A stretch of DNA of 38,371 nucleotides from Hymenobacter jeongseonensis (GCF_015694725.1 NZ_JADQDQ010000020.1:1-38371), one strand, 5' to 3'; positions 1 to 9,571 are shown, numbered from the stretch's first letter. The notes: generated from the sequence alone by a model not told the origin. Numbers and translations are program-made.

Positions 1-1927
1 TGTGCGAAATCACGTAGGTGAACTGCTGCAAGTCGCGGTTGTGCCGGTACAAATCCTGGGTCATTTTGGCCTGGCTGAATTCGGCTTCCTTGTGGTAGGT
101 AATGTTCTGCTGAATGGCCACATACTGGGTGAGTTGCCCAGTTTCGTTGTGAATGGGCGTGATATTCATGGAAAACCACAGCTTCTTGCCCGACTTTTTG
201 TAGTTGAGAATGGTGGCTGAAAAGGACGCGTGCTTTTGCAAGCGCTCCCGGATGAAGTTCACCGTGTTGGGGTCGGTTTCGGGGCCCTGCAGCAATGTGC
301 CAGGCGCGCGCCCCGCCATCTCTTCCAGCACATAGCCGGTGTGCTTCGTAAACGCCTCGTTCACCCATTCGGTGCGCCCCTGAGCATCGGTAATGATGAC
401 GCTGTTATCGGTGCCACGGGCTACCATGGCCAATAGCTTGAGTTGTTTTTCGTCTTCCACTCGTTTGGTAATGTCGGTCAGTAACACCGATACACCGTTG
501 GCAAAGGGATAGATTTTTACTTCCATCCACCTTCGGCGGCGCTTAGAGTAAGTTTCAAACCGCACCGCCGTTCCCGTGTCGACGGCTTGCTGGAAGTGCT
601 GATGATAAATGCCATCGACCTCTTCGGGAAAGAAGCTCCATATACTGATGCCAATAGCTCCCTCGCGGCTCACTCCCAGCAGGTGCTCCCCCTGCCCATT
701 GATATAGGTCAGTCGACAGTCGTTATCGAGCGAGAAAAAAGCATCGTTGATGCTTTCGAGCAGGGAATTAAGCAGCGCAGCCTGGTGCTTGACCAGGCGC
801 TGGGCGGTGGCCATCTCGGTAACGTCGCGCACGGTGCCGTGCACGCCAATGAGCCCGCCGTTAATAAGCAGCGGGGTTTTGACTACCCTAATTGTTTTTT
901 CTGATTCGCCCGGAATCTGCACCTGCGCTTCGAACGCCACCCGTGAGCCGTTGGCTGCTTCCAGGCGCGCCTGTTCGAAAAGCACCCGTAGTTCCTGGGG
1001 TAAAAAGTCGGCCAATGGCAGGTTCAGCACGCTTTCCTTCTCTTTTTTCAGAAAGGCAAGCAGGGCCGGGTTGGCATCCAGAATCCGCCCGTCCGTTGTT
1101 TGAAACACGGTCAGGGCAGAGTCGCAGTCGAACAGTATCCGAAAGCGCTGCTCGCTCTCAGATAGCGCCTGGCTGCTGAGTTTGCGCTCGGTAATATCGC
1201 GCGAGCTCAACACGTAGCTTTTAGCACCGTCTTGCCAGAAGGTGTTAATGGACGTTTCCATCCATTGCCACTCGCCGCTGGCCGTAAGGAAACGAAATTC
1301 AGGGGTTGCAACGGACTCCTGAATTTCCAGCTGTGCCAAACATGCCGCACCCATGGCCTGGTCATCCGGATGGAGAAATTCAAATACTGAATGCCCCAGC
1401 AGCTCTTCGGGCCGATAGCCAAGGATACGCTCGGTAGCCCCGCCAACGTAGGTGTACACCCCCCGCTCGTCCATCATTCCTACCATGTCGAAACCATTCT
1501 CGATAACAGCCCGGCCCTGCATTTGCTGCTCGTGGGCTTGCTGCGCCGCAAGCACTTGCTGTGCCGCAAGAAACTCCTGGGTCACGTCGCGCCCCACGCA
1601 AATCAAAAGCTCGTCGGCGGCGGCCCGCAACGCCGTCCAGGCGATGTAAACCTGCCGGCCATCTTTGGTCAAGCAACGGCTTTCGAGCCCCACGGGCTCG
1701 GCCTGGTCTAAAGCCCCCAGAAATTTTTCCAGGGCAGTAGGGGTTTCGTCTGGATGGATAATAGCAGAGAAGTGTTTACCTATCATCTCGTTCGTATCAT
1801 ATCCTAGGGTCCGGCGGCAAGCGTCGCTCACCTGCCGAAATTGGCCGTCAGGACTTAGCGCACAAATCAGGTCCGGGGAAAAGCCCATTATAGTTTTAAA
1901 TAGGCTGAGGTCGTCTGGCGTGCTCAT
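1..1927 (-). CDS. Multi-PAS sensor histidine kinase, 3' end outside the window
   Basis: My reading of the minus strand gives one uninterrupted frame of 642 codons from the ATG at 1927 to the window edge. It begins MSTPDDLSLF and has no signal peptide or membrane segment, so it is probably a cytoplasmic sensor. Five PAS domains can be followed: about residues 5-115 (with FSPDLICAL and LGYDTNEMIGK), 138-255 (ILGYRPEELLGHS, ending DITERK), 258-375, 385-500 and 505-620 (GRTEWVNEAFTKHTGY). A short coiled-coil-like Gln/Ala stretch lies between the first two. The frame leaves the window at FTYVISH, the H-box start of a HisKA dimerisation domain, so the last His should be the phosphoacceptor. The catalytic ATPase domain lies outside. 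It is divergent from the LuxR-type regulator at 2559, a plausible partner by proximity only. Candidate operator site A lies 270 bp upstream. Confidence 0.9.
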   Translation of the reverse strand, partial: MSTPDDLSLFKTIMGFSPDLICALSPDGQFRQVSDACRRTLGYDTNEMIGKHFSAIIHPDETPTALEKFLGALDQAEPVGLESRCLTKDGRQVYIAWTALRAAADELLICVGRDVTQEFLAAQQVLAAQQAHEQQMQGRAVIENGFDMVGMMDERGVYTYVGGATERILGYRPEELLGHSVFEFLHPDDQAMGAACLAQLEIQESVATPEFRFLTASGEWQWMETSINTFWQDGAKSYVLSSRDITERKLSSQALSESEQRFRILFDCDSALTVFQTTDGRILDANPALLAFLKKEKESVLNLPLADFLPQELRVLFEQARLEAANGSRVAFEAQVQIPGESEKTIRVVKTPLLINGGLIGVHGTVRDVTEMATAQRLVKHQAALLNSLLESINDAFFSLDNDCRLTYINGQGEHLLGVSREGAIGISIWSFFPEEVDGIYHQHFQQAVDTGTAVRFETYSKRRRRWMEVKIYPFANGVSVLLTDITKRVEDEKQLKLLAMVARGTDNSVIITDAQGRTEWVNEAFTKHTGYVLEEMAGRAPGTLLQGPETDPNTVNFIRERLQKHASFSATILNYKKSGKKLWFSMNITPIHNETGQLTQYVAIQQNITYHKEAEFSQAKMTQDLYRHNRDLQQFTYVISH

Positions 1928-2558
1928 GGGAGTTTGCTAAGAGTTTTTTTCGTGTTGGCACCAATGCTGGTGCCAATGTCTTTAACAGAAAAGGGCTCAT
2001 TGCGGTAAGACGCTCTCACGGGCACCGGTACCATTACTTAAGCGCAACACAAATAAAAGCTTGGCCAACTCAAAGGCGTTCCAGTATTCGATTGTTGTCA
2101 ATAATTCCTCAAGGGCTGCCCACAGCACACGTAGTGGGCAGCTAGCGTAGGAATTGCAAAATTCCATTATATGCCCTTAATTTTTCACAAAGGACCTACC
2201 CAAGATGCGGGTGGTCTTCCACTTTTCAATTTTTTATTTTTCGGTTTATCACTGCACTTTGAAACAATCATTGAACTGTCTTAAATAAGCCTCCGTTAAT
2301 CACATCTATGGCCAGCCAAGAATCAGCCGGTCAGGCGGCGGTAGTTTATAGCTCACCTGCTACCGGCTAGCTATCCACGAATCTGGCAGTTTTCGAAGGC
2401 AAATACATCTTTCCTTTTAACCTAGGAAATACTTTTCGCACAGGAGATACTTATGTGTGTCCATTCAACTTGGCAATTGACCGAGTTATTGGTGCTGGCT
2501 TCAGAGCGGCTGGGCATTTGAAATTATCGGTCCTTGGATTCCCCAACCAGAGGTAGGT
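1928..2558. other. Divergent intergenic region between kinase and response regulator
   Basis: No convincing gene is seen in these 631 bases. They are AT-richer than the flanks and hold the 17-bp dyad motif at 2197-2213. There is also a weaker inverted repeat with arms CGGTAG (around 2338-2345) and CTACCG (around 2360-2366). Promoters for the leftward kinase and the rightward regulator must lie here, but I cannot assign -33 and -7 boxes with confidence. Confidence 0.6.
2197..2213 (+). promoter_or_regulatory. Dyad motif site A (candidate response-regulator operator)
   Basis: The sequence is TACCCAAGATGCGGGTG, an ACCC-N7-GGGT dyad. It shares AAAGG-CCTACCC to its left with site B. It lies 270 bp upstream of the minus-strand kinase start, in the same relative orientation as the other three sites keep to their downstream genes. 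NarL/LuxR-type regulators usually bind short dyads like this. The binding protein is inferred, not shown. Confidence 0.5.
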
Positions 2559-3218
2559 ATGCAGATAATTACCCTGGCGATAGTGGAAAACGACGCGGTG
2601 CTGACCAAGGTGCTGCGGGCCTACTTCTCCCAGCAGCCCGACATCCGGCTCGTGTTCGTCTCGGCCTGCGTCGAGGAGCTGCTGGCCGAACTCGAGGAGT
2701 CCCTGCTGCCCCAGGTGCTGCTGCTCGACATCGGCCTGCCCGGGCTGAGCGGCACGCAGGCCCTGCCCCTGCTCCACGCCCGCTACCCCGCCCTGGAGGT
2801 CATCATGCACACGGCCCGCGAAGAGGTCGAGCACATCTACCAGGCCCTGTGCTGCGGCGCCACCGGCTACCTGACCAAGGGCACCCCCCTCGACCAGCTC
2901 GGCGCTGGCGTGCGCGAGGTCGCCCGCGGCGGGGCCCCGCTCAGCCGCCTGGTCAGCCGCAAGGTGCTCGGCCACTTCCGCCCCACCCCCGCCACCCACC
3001 AGGCCCTGCTCACCCCCCGCGAACAGCAGGTCCTGCAGGGCATCATCGACGGCCTCAGCGACAAGGAAATCTCCACCCGCCTCGACCTCTCCACCCTCAC
3101 CATCCGCACCCACGTCAAGCACGTCTACCGCAAAATGCACGTCAACAGCCGCACCCAACTCCTCAACCAGCACCTGAGAGGTAACCTCCAACCCCAAGCC
3201 CCACACTCCATGGCTTAA
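2559..3218 (+). CDS. NarL/LuxR-type response regulator, copy 1
   Basis: This 219-residue protein is a two-domain DNA-binding response regulator. The receiver domain (about residues 1-120) has acidic residues E10 and D12, phosphoacceptor D57 in LLLDIGLPG, T85 and K107 in GYLTKG. A LuxR/GerE helix-turn-helix follows at about 150-205 (LTPREQQVLQGI, then DKEISTRLDLSTLTIRTHV). An AGAGG Shine-Dalgarno-like stretch stands about 8 bases before the ATG. The coding sequence is identical to copy 2 at 19207-19866 except A2985 versus T19633 (Thr143 to Ser) and a TAA instead of TGA stop, while the flanks are unrelated. It is divergent from the PAS kinase and convergent with the T9SS operon, separated from the latter by a strong terminator. 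The cognate kinase is inferred from proximity. Confidence 0.95.
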   Translation: MQIITLAIVENDAVLTKVLRAYFSQQPDIRLVFVSACVEELLAELEESLLPQVLLLDIGLPGLSGTQALPLLHARYPALEVIMHTAREEVEHIYQALCCGATGYLTKGTPLDQLGAGVREVARGGAPLSRLVSRKVLGHFRPTPATHQALLTPREQQVLQGIIDGLSDKEISTRLDLSTLTIRTHVKHVYRKMHVNSRTQLLNQHLRGNLQPQAPHSMA

Positions 3219-3240
3219 ATAGCTGCTGGCCGAAACAATC

Positions 3241-3273
3241 GAAAAAAGGCTGGCCACTAGCCAGCCTTTTTTC
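3241..3273. terminator. Bidirectional intrinsic terminator
   Basis: A perfect 14-bp inverted repeat, with left arm GAAAAAAGGCTGGC and a 5-nt loop CACTA, is flanked by A6 on one side and T6 on the other. It can therefore act on both strands. It sits between the convergent response regulator (plus) and the T9SS protein gene (minus), where a shared terminator is expected. Confidence 0.93.
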
Positions 3274-3301
3274 GAGCAAAACGGTGCTGTGAACCAACCG
3301 C

Positions 3302-5989
3302 TTATTGCACCATAAGACGCTGGCTCAGCGCACCACAACGTAGAATATAAATACCTGCTGGCAGGTCTCGTAGTGAGAATGAGATATCCCCGTCAGACTC
3401 GGTCACCGGCTGGGTGCGCACAAGGCGACCTGTTGCATTGTAAAGCTGAAGCGGAGCAGTGGGCAGCGGCCCGAGAATGCGTACAGCTACCGAACCGTGG
3501 GCAGGATTGGGGTAGGTCTGCAACTGGGCGGCAAGGCTGGCCCGGCCCAGCACCACCGAACGCATGGGCGAGTAGGTGGATGGACCGTTGGTGTCTACCT
3601 GACGCAAGCGGTAGTAGAGGATGGTAGCGCTGGCTGGCAGCTTGGCATCCCGGAAGCTGTAGCTAAGCGCGCTGCTGCTGGTGCCGGCCCCATCCACGGT
3701 GCCTACCGTCGTGAAGACTCGGCCATCCAGGCTACGCTCCACAGCGAAGTGGTCGTTGTGCATTTCAGAAGCAGTGGTCCAGGCCAGCCGTACGGCCGTT
3801 GTTCCATCAGCCTTGGCCGAAAAGGCGCTCAGCTCAACAGGTAGTGGCGGCTCACCGGGGAGCTCTGCCCCAATTACAAGGGACTGGGCCGGGCCCTTGT
3901 AGTTCTCCGCGTTGTTGATGAATTGCGTCTCGTTCGGGTTGGTGCTGTTGTAGTCGAATACGTAGGCGTAGTAAGTGGTCGACGGCATCAGGCCGGTAAT
4001 GGTGGCCGTGGGTGCTCCACCCGAAAACACCACAAAGTACTCGTTGCCCTGGCTATCCTGCAGCACGCTTTGGCCGGCACCCTGATAGGTGCCATTGCCG
4101 GCGTTGTAGTCAGTGCCGTCTACGGGCAGCATGTCGGGAAGAACCAGCGTAGCCTTGGTACTTATAAGCACAATGTGAAATTCGCCGTATCCGGAAAACC
4201 CGTTCTCGGGGTTGAAAGTGATGGCCGCCGAGGTGGACCCCACGACGCGCTCCGCCGTGAAGGGCGTCTCGAGGGTGGGCTCCGAATCGACGGCCGTGCC
4301 GCGCAGCTTGTTCGAGTCCGGCCCCGCCAGCCCACTGGTCATGTCGGTAAGGGTATTGGCCGGCGCGGTCGTCAAATCCGCCGTCAGGTACTGTAGCACT
4401 GCCTGGGCGGCGCCCACGCGGTTGGGGGCATACGCCACGTAAATGTCTTGGTCGATGACGTGGGTGGTGGAGTTCGGGGTAAGCTCAATGAAGCTGGTGC
4501 CGGGGCTGGTGGGGTCGGTGTAGGTGATGCCGTCGAGTGAAATCTGGAATTGGGCATAGCCCTCGGGGTTGCCCAAGGCGCCCTCTGACTCACCGGAAAC
4601 CATGATTTTGACTGGGCTGCGAAGCAGTTCGGCACGAATGCGAATAAGCTGGGGCGCGGTGCGCTCACTCTCCCCAATAACCAGCGGGCCTTCTGGGGTA
4701 TACACCGTGCGCGACTCGATGCTGCCGATGCTGTTGGCCTGCACAATCGTGGCTATCGACGTAGCGGGGGCGCTGTTGAAGGTGATGCCGGTGCCGCTCT
4801 GCTTGCCCGCCACCAGGGGAAGGTAGCGGAGGTACACCGTCGTATTATTCACCGTGCCGCCCGGAGCCGCAATGGCAATGGAATTGCCCGTAACCGTACC
4901 CGTACCGCCATTGCCCAGTCCTGGAAACGCGGCATCGAGCGAAACCTGGAAATTGTTCGGGGCTTTCACAGTAATGTCCTGCACCAGGAAGCTGCCGCTG
5001 ACCACCAGCGTCTGAGTGGCCGACGCTTTTTCCGGCACCGTGCTAAAAGGCAGCAAGGGTTGGCCACCGCTGGGGAAGCCCGGCGTAATGGGGTTGCTGG
5101 GCGGCGTGCTCACGGTAAAGGTCGAGGAGGTGTTGGTGCCGGTGAAGGAGTTGGTGCCCGTTACCTGCACCACGTTGTTGGGCGCGGCTTCGGCCGTACC
5201 GCTGGTGGCCGTAATGGTGCCCGTGAAATTGCTTTGGCTCGGAATTGGGCCCACGATGCGCGCTTGCAAAGTAGTTTGGGGCACCTGGCCGCCGACCGGG
5301 TTGATAGTAAGCGAGGTAGTAAACGGGCTGTTGGTAATCGCCGGGTTGCGAATCTGCACACTGCCCGACGTGGTGGCACCACTCAGGGCCGTGGCCACCC
5401 TAAGGGCCGTGGTACCCAAGCCGCCGCCGCCCACCACAAACGTCAGCACCTGCCCCGAACCGCTCTGGGACAGCGCGCCGAAGGCCAGCGTGGCCGGGTC
5501 AACAAACACATACGCCCCAACCGGGGCCGTGCCGGCCACGGCTACCGTTTGGGAAGCCGTGCTCTCCCCGCTTGGGGTCGAAACCAAGATATTGGAGGCG
5601 TAGTTGCCCTTGCCATCGGGTCGAGAGACGGAGGCTACTGGCGCAAACCGGACATCAATCGTCGTGGCACTTAACGTACCCGTTGGGGCACTAAAGACGA
5701 GGCTGCTGGTGGAGAAAGCATTGCCCCCGGTCCGGATTTGGAAACCTTCAGGCGCAGTCACCGTCACCTCGCCCGTCAGGTCATCGCCGCTTAACAGAAA
5801 CGATTGGGACGCCGAAACCCGGTTAACTGGTATCTTACCAAAGTTTTGCAACGGCAGTGAGTTGCCCGGTGACACCTCCACCGTTACAGATTGTGCCTGC
5901 AGCACCGTGGGCAAAAGGAGGCACAGCAAAAGGAAGCCGTACAGGCGCTGCCAGCAGGCCGGATGCAAGTTCAGGTATTTGTTTTTCAT
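3302..5989 (-). CDS. T9SS-exported Ig-like repeat surface protein
   Basis: I chose the ATG at 5989, not the upstream one at 6031, because it gives a clean signal peptide (MKNKYLN, hydrophobic LLLCLLLPTVL, AQA-type cleavage before SVTVEVSPG) and avoids overlap with the upstream gene. The mature protein is a chain of beta-sandwich-like repeats rich in Thr, Gly and Asn, for example LLSGDDLTGEVTVTAP and LVVSGSFLVQDITVKAP. A fibronectin-III-like module typical of Cytophagales surface proteins follows (LPVELSAFSAK to YYRLRQVD, about residues 715-815). It ends with a T9SS type A sorting domain (YPNPAHGSVAVRI to GIYILRCG). No catalytic motif is seen, so adhesion or a structural surface role is inferred. 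It is the second gene of an operon, 28 bases after the beta-helix gene. Confidence 0.9.
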   Translation of the reverse strand: MKNKYLNLHPACWQRLYGFLLLCLLLPTVLQAQSVTVEVSPGNSLPLQNFGKIPVNRVSASQSFLLSGDDLTGEVTVTAPEGFQIRTGGNAFSTSSLVFSAPTGTLSATTIDVRFAPVASVSRPDGKGNYASNILVSTPSGESTASQTVAVAGTAPVGAYVFVDPATLAFGALSQSGSGQVLTFVVGGGGLGTTALRVATALSGATTSGSVQIRNPAITNSPFTTSLTINPVGGQVPQTTLQARIVGPIPSQSNFTGTITATSGTAEAAPNNVVQVTGTNSFTGTNTSSTFTVSTPPSNPITPGFPSGGQPLLPFSTVPEKASATQTLVVSGSFLVQDITVKAPNNFQVSLDAAFPGLGNGGTGTVTGNSIAIAAPGGTVNNTTVYLRYLPLVAGKQSGTGITFNSAPATSIATIVQANSIGSIESRTVYTPEGPLVIGESERTAPQLIRIRAELLRSPVKIMVSGESEGALGNPEGYAQFQISLDGITYTDPTSPGTSFIELTPNSTTHVIDQDIYVAYAPNRVGAAQAVLQYLTADLTTAPANTLTDMTSGLAGPDSNKLRGTAVDSEPTLETPFTAERVVGSTSAAITFNPENGFSGYGEFHIVLISTKATLVLPDMLPVDGTDYNAGNGTYQGAGQSVLQDSQGNEYFVVFSGGAPTATITGLMPSTTYYAYVFDYNSTNPNETQFINNAENYKGPAQSLVIGAELPGEPPLPVELSAFSAKADGTTAVRLAWTTASEMHNDHFAVERSLDGRVFTTVGTVDGAGTSSSALSYSFRDAKLPASATILYYRLRQVDTNGPSTYSPMRSVVLGRASLAAQLQTYPNPAHGSVAVRILGPLPTAPLQLYNATGRLVRTQPVTESDGDISFSLRDLPAGIYILRCGALSQRLMVQ

Positions 5990-6017
5990 GACGAATAAGG
6001 GAAAATAAAATGTGGGA

Positions 6018-8996
6018 TTATTGAATAACAAGTCGTTGCGGCCGGCCCGAAAAGGCGGTGGCTTGCACTTGCAGTAAGTAGATTCCCCCCGGCAGCGCAG
6101 CTGGTAAACGCACTTCCGGGGACGCCCCCGCCCGCAGGACCTGGGTGTGCACCCGGCGGCCGCTTAAGTCGGTGAGCACTACCCTGGCATCGCCACGCAC
6201 CGCAGCCGGCAGCACCAGCGTTACCCGGTCGCTGGCGGGGTTAGGAAAAAAGGTGAACTGCTCAGTTGCGACCGTAGCCAACGGGGCAGCCAATGGGTTG
6301 CTAACCAGTTTCAAGGAGGCTACTGACGAGTAGCGGGCAGCACCGCTGGGAGTAGCCTGGCGCAGGCGATAGAAAGCCTGGTTCATGCCCTGCACGGTTT
6401 GGTCCTGATAGGTGTACACCCGAGCCTGCGTCGAAAGGCCCCGGCTGGCCACGAAGCCCACCTGCTGCCAAGTGGCCATCGAGGCCGAGCGCTCCACCGC
6501 ATACCCGTAGGTATTGGTTTCGTCGCTGAGCGTCCACTCCAGGTCCACTGCATCAGGATGCGGCTGGGCGGCCGAAAAGGCCACCAGTTGCGCAGTAAGC
6601 GGGTTGATGGCCGATGAGAGCGAGCCCAGCGTGTAGGCCACCAAGCCCCCACTGCCCGGCTGTTCCGATGCCACCGAGCCGGCTTGCAGGCTCCCGGCCA
6701 AACCGCCGTTGCCCGCCGTTTGCCACTGATTATCAGCGAAAGCGGCCACCTGCAAATCGGCCGAAAAATCATCAATACCACTGCGGAAGCTGCTCTCCCA
6801 GAACAGGCGCACGCGCACCGCATCGGCCGTGCCTGCCCCATCTAGGGTCCAGTGCTCTACCCGGCTCACGTTGTTGAGCGGCGCGGCGGCTGTTGTAGTA
6901 GCGTAGGGCTCGGCTATGTACTCGGCCGTATACGCTGTGGTCGAATCGGCGGGCGCCGAAATGCCGAGGCGCGCCCATTGCCCGCCCTTGCCCACCGGAA
7001 ACACAAACGCCTGCTGCCCCACCTTACGCAGCGGCCCGTTTACGTAAGCAGTGGCAGTACCGGCCGTAGCAGTGGCTCGTGGGCTCAGGGTGAGCAGGTT
7101 GGCATCCGAAGTTTGTATCAGCCCCTCGCTGAGGCTTAACGTTCCCCATAGCGTAAGCGGGCTACTTAAGGTGAGCACTTTGCCGATGCCGTTCAGCGTC
7201 AGGTCGCGCAGGGCAGTGGCGCCGGTGGTGTTCAGCGTCAGGCTTTTATCAAGAGTGATGCTTTCGTCGTACACGGCAGCTTCCAGGTTCATGGTGCCGT
7301 TTTCCGCTACCAGCGCCACGCCTTCAGCCAGCGCGCCCATAGCCCCCGACCGGGGGCTGTAGTGGTCGACATGGAGGTAGCTGCGGGCGGCCTGAAAGCT
7401 GGTGGCCGGACCCGCATCTGCTGCGGTGTGCAAGAAAGGCGAGTAGTCAATGAGGCCCGTTGGAGCAAAAGCCGAGCGTTCGGCAAAGCTGTTGCCGGGG
7501 CCGCCCAAGGTCACGACCAAGCCCCCGGTACCGGCCGCGCCGCGCACGCCAGGGGCCGCGTCGGCCCCAAGCCAGTTTAGAGAGGCATCTACCGGGTTGG
7601 TCAAATTCACGGCCCGAATGGCGGTAGCACAGCTGTCGAGCCGGTTGCCGCGGATGCTGTCGCCTGAAGACACCACCAGCCCGTTGCGGCTCACGTCGAA
7701 AAAAGCGGTGTAGCCCGCGCTGTTGGTTGGCCGGTCCTGCACCTGCACTGCCCGTTGGCACTGCGCTACCACGTTGTGAAAAACCTTATTTTTTGCTCCT
7801 TCCAGTACCAGGCCGAAGCCGTTGATGTTGAACCCGGAACTGGTGGCATCGGCCAGGTAGCCTCGCACGGTGTTGCCTTCAATGAAGGCACCGCCCGTCA
7901 CCAGGTCACCGGTGAGGCCGCCACCAGTGGCAATAACGTTGCGGTCACGGTCGATGAAGGCCAGGCCGGCGTTGTCTTCGCTTAGGTTGGTGGGCGCCCC
8001 CAGGGTGCGAACAATGTAGTTTTGGCGCACCACGAAGCTGCCGGCGCCGCTCCGGAATCCCGTGCCGGTGCAGGCTTTCAGCTCCATGCCATTGGACGCA
8101 TTGTTGCGCAGGGCATTGCCCTCAATAAGAGCGGCGAAGCCGGTGAAAACGCCGGTGCTGTTGCGCGGCCCGGCGGCGCCCAACACTATCAGACCTCCGC
8201 CTGCGTTCTGCGTAAATTGGTTGTTGCGCACCGTCAGGCCGCTCACGCTGCCGTCGTTAATATCGATTCCCCCGCGGCGGTTCATCTCGAAGACCCCGTC
8301 TTCTATGAGAATATCGGCCTTGGGTCCGTTTGTCATAAACAGGCCCCGGCCTGCGCCGTTGGCGTTGGAGTTGCCGGTTTCGGCAGTATAGGCTGCCCGC
8401 ACCCGGCGAAAAGTCAGGTCCTGCACGCCTTTCAGGCTAGACCAAAAAATGCCCTGGCGGCGGTTATGAATCGTTTCTATGTCCTCCAGCAGGATGTGGG
8501 TCTGGAAAGCGCTGCCGGTGGCCTGAATGCCGAAGTCATAGCCCTGAAACGTGATGTCGGCTACCGTGAGCGGGGCCCCGCTGCGGCCATTGGCGGCAAT
8601 CAGCAGGCCGGCTACGCTGGTCTGGTTGGCGCTGGCTACCAGACCGCCATCGAAGATGGTGGCGCGAGCGGGCAGGGCGGTGGCCGTGCCCGCGCCCTGC
8701 AGGTTCACAGCCTTGCTCAGTACCACACGCTCGGCGTAAGTGCCCGCATCAATAAAAATGGTTTGAGTGGTGGCACCGGCCAGTGCCAGCGCCCGTGCCA
8801 CCGTAGCGAACGGTGCGGCGGCCGAGCCATTTCCAGTGGTATTGTTGCCGGCAGCGCTGGTAAACACATCGCCGGCGGTCGCACCGTCATTCACATAAAG
8901 TGCCGGCGGGGGTGTGGATTGAGCAGCTGCGCTGCCATTCACACCCAGTACCAACAATAAAGCGACCAAGGAAGAGGATAATGCTGTGTGATACAT
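6018..8996 (-). CDS. T9SS-exported parallel beta-helix surface protein
   Basis: The 992-residue protein starts with a signal peptide (MYHTALSSSLVALLLVLG, cleavage near SAAAQ). Residues about 30-520 read as right-handed parallel beta-helix repeats of the pectate-lyase/NosD type: an opening PFATVARALALAGATTQTIF, then rungs with NRRQGIFW, NNQFTQNAGGGL and NASNGMEL. A middle region (about 600-730) has the VNGPLRKVG and FPVGKGGQWARLGI signature common in Bacteroidota surface proteins. A fibronectin-III-like module (about 825-905) and a T9SS type A sorting domain (FFPNPASDRVTLVLP to GGIYLLQVQA) close the protein. Polysaccharide binding or lysis is possible from the fold, but I cannot identify active-site residues. 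It is first in the operon with the gene ending at 3302. Dyad site B lies 330 bp upstream. Confidence 0.9.
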   Translation of the reverse strand: MYHTALSSSLVALLLVLGVNGSAAAQSTPPPALYVNDGATAGDVFTSAAGNNTTGNGSAAAPFATVARALALAGATTQTIFIDAGTYAERVVLSKAVNLQGAGTATALPARATIFDGGLVASANQTSVAGLLIAANGRSGAPLTVADITFQGYDFGIQATGSAFQTHILLEDIETIHNRRQGIFWSSLKGVQDLTFRRVRAAYTAETGNSNANGAGRGLFMTNGPKADILIEDGVFEMNRRGGIDINDGSVSGLTVRNNQFTQNAGGGLIVLGAAGPRNSTGVFTGFAALIEGNALRNNASNGMELKACTGTGFRSGAGSFVVRQNYIVRTLGAPTNLSEDNAGLAFIDRDRNVIATGGGLTGDLVTGGAFIEGNTVRGYLADATSSGFNINGFGLVLEGAKNKVFHNVVAQCQRAVQVQDRPTNSAGYTAFFDVSRNGLVVSSGDSIRGNRLDSCATAIRAVNLTNPVDASLNWLGADAAPGVRGAAGTGGLVVTLGGPGNSFAERSAFAPTGLIDYSPFLHTAADAGPATSFQAARSYLHVDHYSPRSGAMGALAEGVALVAENGTMNLEAAVYDESITLDKSLTLNTTGATALRDLTLNGIGKVLTLSSPLTLWGTLSLSEGLIQTSDANLLTLSPRATATAGTATAYVNGPLRKVGQQAFVFPVGKGGQWARLGISAPADSTTAYTAEYIAEPYATTTAAAPLNNVSRVEHWTLDGAGTADAVRVRLFWESSFRSGIDDFSADLQVAAFADNQWQTAGNGGLAGSLQAGSVASEQPGSGGLVAYTLGSLSSAINPLTAQLVAFSAAQPHPDAVDLEWTLSDETNTYGYAVERSASMATWQQVGFVASRGLSTQARVYTYQDQTVQGMNQAFYRLRQATPSGAARYSSVASLKLVSNPLAAPLATVATEQFTFFPNPASDRVTLVLPAAVRGDARVVLTDLSGRRVHTQVLRAGASPEVRLPAALPGGIYLLQVQATAFSGRPQRLVIQ

Positions 8997-9064
8997 AGCT
9001 GAGCAGTAATAGTTCGACGATAGGTTTTTGCTTGATAATGAACGAGTTATATAACGTTAGCAAA

Positions 9065-9259
9065 TCAGGGAGCGGTAACCGTCTCAGCCGCCGCCAGCCT
9101 TCCGAGCAGCACCGAATTGGAGAAGAAGCGAGCAGGCAGCGGGTGGGCCAGAGAAGCGCGGGTGCAGTAGCCTTCCAACAGTGAGTTACCGGCCCAGCCG
9201 TTGAGCGTGCGCAGTAGCCATAAGGGGAATTTGTAGAGCGGCTGCAACACAGTCGGCAC
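9065..9259 (-). pseudogene. Possible coding remnant, family not recognised
   Basis: A minus-strand open frame here continues upstream of its first ATG without a good start (GFYLLISVPTVLQPLYKFP). Its composition is that of a natural protein: hydrophobic FPLWLLRTLNGWAG, then RASLAHPLPARFF. It is not an obvious shadow of anything on the other strand. It ends 68 bases before the beta-helix gene starts. I do not recognise the family. It may be the tail of a lost gene, or chance. Confidence 0.3.
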
Positions 9260-9325
9260 TGAGATGAGCAGGTAGAAGCCTGTACAAAATTATTTTACCC
9301 ACCGCGTGCCTTCTTCCCAAAGGCC

Positions 9326-9342
9326 TACCCTAGATGCGGTAG
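9326..9342 (+). promoter_or_regulatory. Dyad motif site B
   Basis: The sequence TACCCTAGATGCGGTAG matches site A in the left half and core (AAAGG-CCTACCC, AGATGCGG). The right half-site lacks one G. It lies 330 bp upstream of the beta-helix/Ig-like operon. The 3' context AGTCTGGCAT resembles that of site C (GTTGGCAT). Confidence 0.45.
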
Positions 9343-9440
9343 TCTGGCATTATTTACAATCTTCGCGACTGTGCTAGGCGGGCATCCGTGAGCAGCGTCA
9401 CAGGGTGCTTTCGCTGATAGACCACTTCGTATCATTAGAG

Positions 9441-9571
9441 CGGTTCCGGAATCAGTGTACCGCCAGGATGTAGCGTGGACGCTGCGAGTCCGCGCCTTGA
9501 AAGCCATTCGCCTAAGCGCGGACTCGCAGAGTCCCTCCGGGTACGACCACGGTACACTGACCGCGAAACCG
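9441..9571. mobile_element. MITE-like nested inverted-repeat element
   Basis: Terminal inverted repeats of 22 bp with mismatches (starting CGGTT) contain a perfect 11-bp core, TCAGTGTACCG at 9452-9462 and CGGTACACTGA at 9550-9560. Nested inside is a perfect 14-bp inverted repeat, CTGCGAGTCCGCGC at 9482-9495 and its complement at 9516-9529. The stem can extend outward by four more base pairs after one mismatch. The 131-bp element has no coding capacity. This architecture fits a non-autonomous transposable element or a large foldback. I could not identify a target-site duplication. Confidence 0.6.

Noticed and set aside
1..1927. Plus-strand open frames over the first 1.9 kb
   Set aside because: All are antisense to the continuous minus-strand PAS kinase frame, which has recognisable domains throughout.
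2451..3338. 295-residue minus-strand open frame opposite response-regulator copy 1 (and the similar one at 19192-19854)
   Set aside because: It is the antisense shadow of a very GC-rich gene. Its Gly/Val/Gln-rich composition has no domain sense, while the plus-strand frame is a textbook response regulator.
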